This document shows, one piece after another, positions 63,162 to 64,000 of a DNA stretch of 64,000 nt. The position numbers and the translations under genes are program-made. The stretch's first letter is position 1, and the number at the start of each line of letters is the position of its first letter. The DNA lies in contig CAKRMU010000006.1 of assembly GCA_934364985.1 (NCBI GenBank), positions 62,001 to 126,000 on the forward strand, given 5' to 3'. The stretch is from an uncultured Porphyromonas sp. (lineage in GTDB: Bacteria; Bacteroidota; Bacteroidia; Bacteroidales; Porphyromonadaceae). Below the pieces are notes generated by a model that saw only the letters and a list, made by a program, of their open reading frames with translations, was not told the DNA's origin and searched no databases.

Positions 63162-64000
63162 ATGATGAATAATCGACCATTCATATCGAAAAAATATAGA
63201 ACGAGCTTATTAGCTCTCGCCATTTTTATTAGCCCAATCTTGGGGACACTATCTATAGAAGCACAAACCAGTGCGACTTTGCCTATCGTTAGGCAAAACT
63301 ATGATGTTTTTACTGATGGTATGGGAGTAGGAGCCGGAGCAAGTGATGCTCGAAGCCATTATATTTTTACGTCACCTACAGCAATATTTCGTAATAATAT
63401 CCATGGGGTTACCGCATCATGGTCTCTTAAGACTTTGCCTTTTGAAGCCCATGGGGGTGAACTTGGCCTAACAACGTTTAATGCATTTTCTATCGGTGTT
63501 AAGTACAAGCAACATGCCTTTCTTGGAGGATATCGTTATCTCAAGAATCAAAATCTTATTACTACAAATAAGTTAGGTGATTCACGGATACTTAAGCCCG
63601 CAGATATGGCTGTGGATCTTGGATATGCTTTTGAGTTTAATTCTCAGTGGAGTGCATTTGTTATTGGGCAATTTGTGATGTCACAAATTAATAAGATTGC
63701 CTACACTGGTGGTGGTAGTATAGGTGTAAGCTATGCACCTATCACTAAGACCGTTCCAGTACATTTAGCATTGAGTTTAAGGAATGTTGGTGGTCTCGTT
63801 CAATACGGACAGAAAGGTGGAAAATATAGTATGCCTGGCTCACTCACCCTGGCAGGTGATGCTGAGTATTCTCCACACCCAGAGTGGATACTGCAGGGCA
63901 TGACAACTATTGACTATGTGCTCCAACCTGCTAATGCTAAGCTCTACACAATAGGCGTGGGTGCCAATGTCGTTTACCACAAATTGCTGAGCATGCGTGT
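63162..64000 (+). CDS. PorV/PorQ-like outer-membrane barrel protein, 3' end cut by window edge
   Basis: An open frame from the ATG at 63162 (or the adjacent 63165) to the window end, about 279 codons so far with no stop. A signal peptide (LLALAIFISPILGTLSIEA, then Q) is followed by GMGVGAGASDARSHYIFTS, close to the N-terminal motif of the FadL-like PorV family, then regular amphipathic strands (FSIGVKYKQHAFLGGYRYL). PorV and PorQ are barrel proteins of the type IX secretion attachment complex. It begins 14 bp after the S8 peptidase that carries a type IX signal, so a shared export role is likely. Other FadL-like barrels remain possible. Confidence 0.75.
   Translation, partial: MMNNRPFISKKYRTSLLALAIFISPILGTLSIEAQTSATLPIVRQNYDVFTDGMGVGAGASDARSHYIFTSPTAIFRNNIHGVTASWSLKTLPFEAHGGELGLTTFNAFSIGVKYKQHAFLGGYRYLKNQNLITTNKLGDSRILKPADMAVDLGYAFEFNSQWSAFVIGQFVMSQINKIAYTGGGSIGVSYAPITKTVPVHLALSLRNVGGLVQYGQKGGKYSMPGSLTLAGDAEYSPHPEWILQGMTTIDYVLQPANAKLYTIGVGANVVYHKLLSMR

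Overview
The window comes from a member of the Bacteroidota, most likely Porphyromonadaceae and close to Porphyromonas. The evidence is: the Bacteroidota promoter form (TTTG, 19-21 nt, TAnnTTTG) upstream of several genes; many lipoproteins with Bacteroidales-type domains (BACON, DUF5074-like propellers, PL29-N/DUF4988-like); a C-terminal type IX secretion signal; a six-gene Na+-NQR operon; and 23-nt tandem intergenic arrays like the BrickBuilt minisatellite/MITE described in P. gingivalis. Every gene I can support lies on the + strand. Both ends cut a gene: serS loses its first few codons at the left edge, and a PorV-like gene runs off the right edge.

Layout. 1-5 kb: serS, a DUF3108 protein, an HD-domain protein, RNase P RNA (rnpB) and a YihY/BrkB membrane protein. 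5-9 kb: a PpiD-like periplasmic chaperone and pckA, both with strong promoters and clear terminators. 9.3-21.4 kb: an accessory locus opening with a textbook promoter and a cobalamin riboswitch, followed by two BtuG-like surface propeller lipoproteins, a BtuB-like TonB receptor, a PKD-repeat lipoprotein (possible BtuH-like) and two paralogous repeat-rich lipoproteins. This reads as an outer-membrane vitamin B12 capture and uptake locus. 21.8-28 kb: an M16 peptidase, a Tyr/Trp/Gly-rich exported protein and an OmpP1/FadL-like barrel.

28.2-40.3 kb: a compact 12-gene run, ftsX, DUF3098, uppP, truB, queA, folK, ruvX, def, a TPR protein, cca, a YfhO-family membrane protein and birA, with gaps under 30 bp or short overlaps. 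40.6-40.9 kb: a promoter-to-terminator unit encoding a rod-shaped RNA, a candidate 6S RNA. 40.9-43 kb: tcdA, a LolD-like ATPase and a helix-hairpin-helix protein. 43.4-49.4 kb: nqrABCDEF. 49.7-54 kb: dapA, a nucleoside-permease-like MFS protein and a DUF4954 protein. 54.2-56.6 kb: HU, a 29-codon basic protein and RNase G. 57.1-64 kb: two BACON lipoproteins, an S8 peptidase with a type IX sorting domain and a PorV-like barrel.

The two most interesting features are the B12 locus, whose two repeat-rich lipoproteins have no function I know, and the seven 23-nt arrays. Each array sits 23-291 bp upstream of a gene or its promoter, and three lie in or before the B12 locus.
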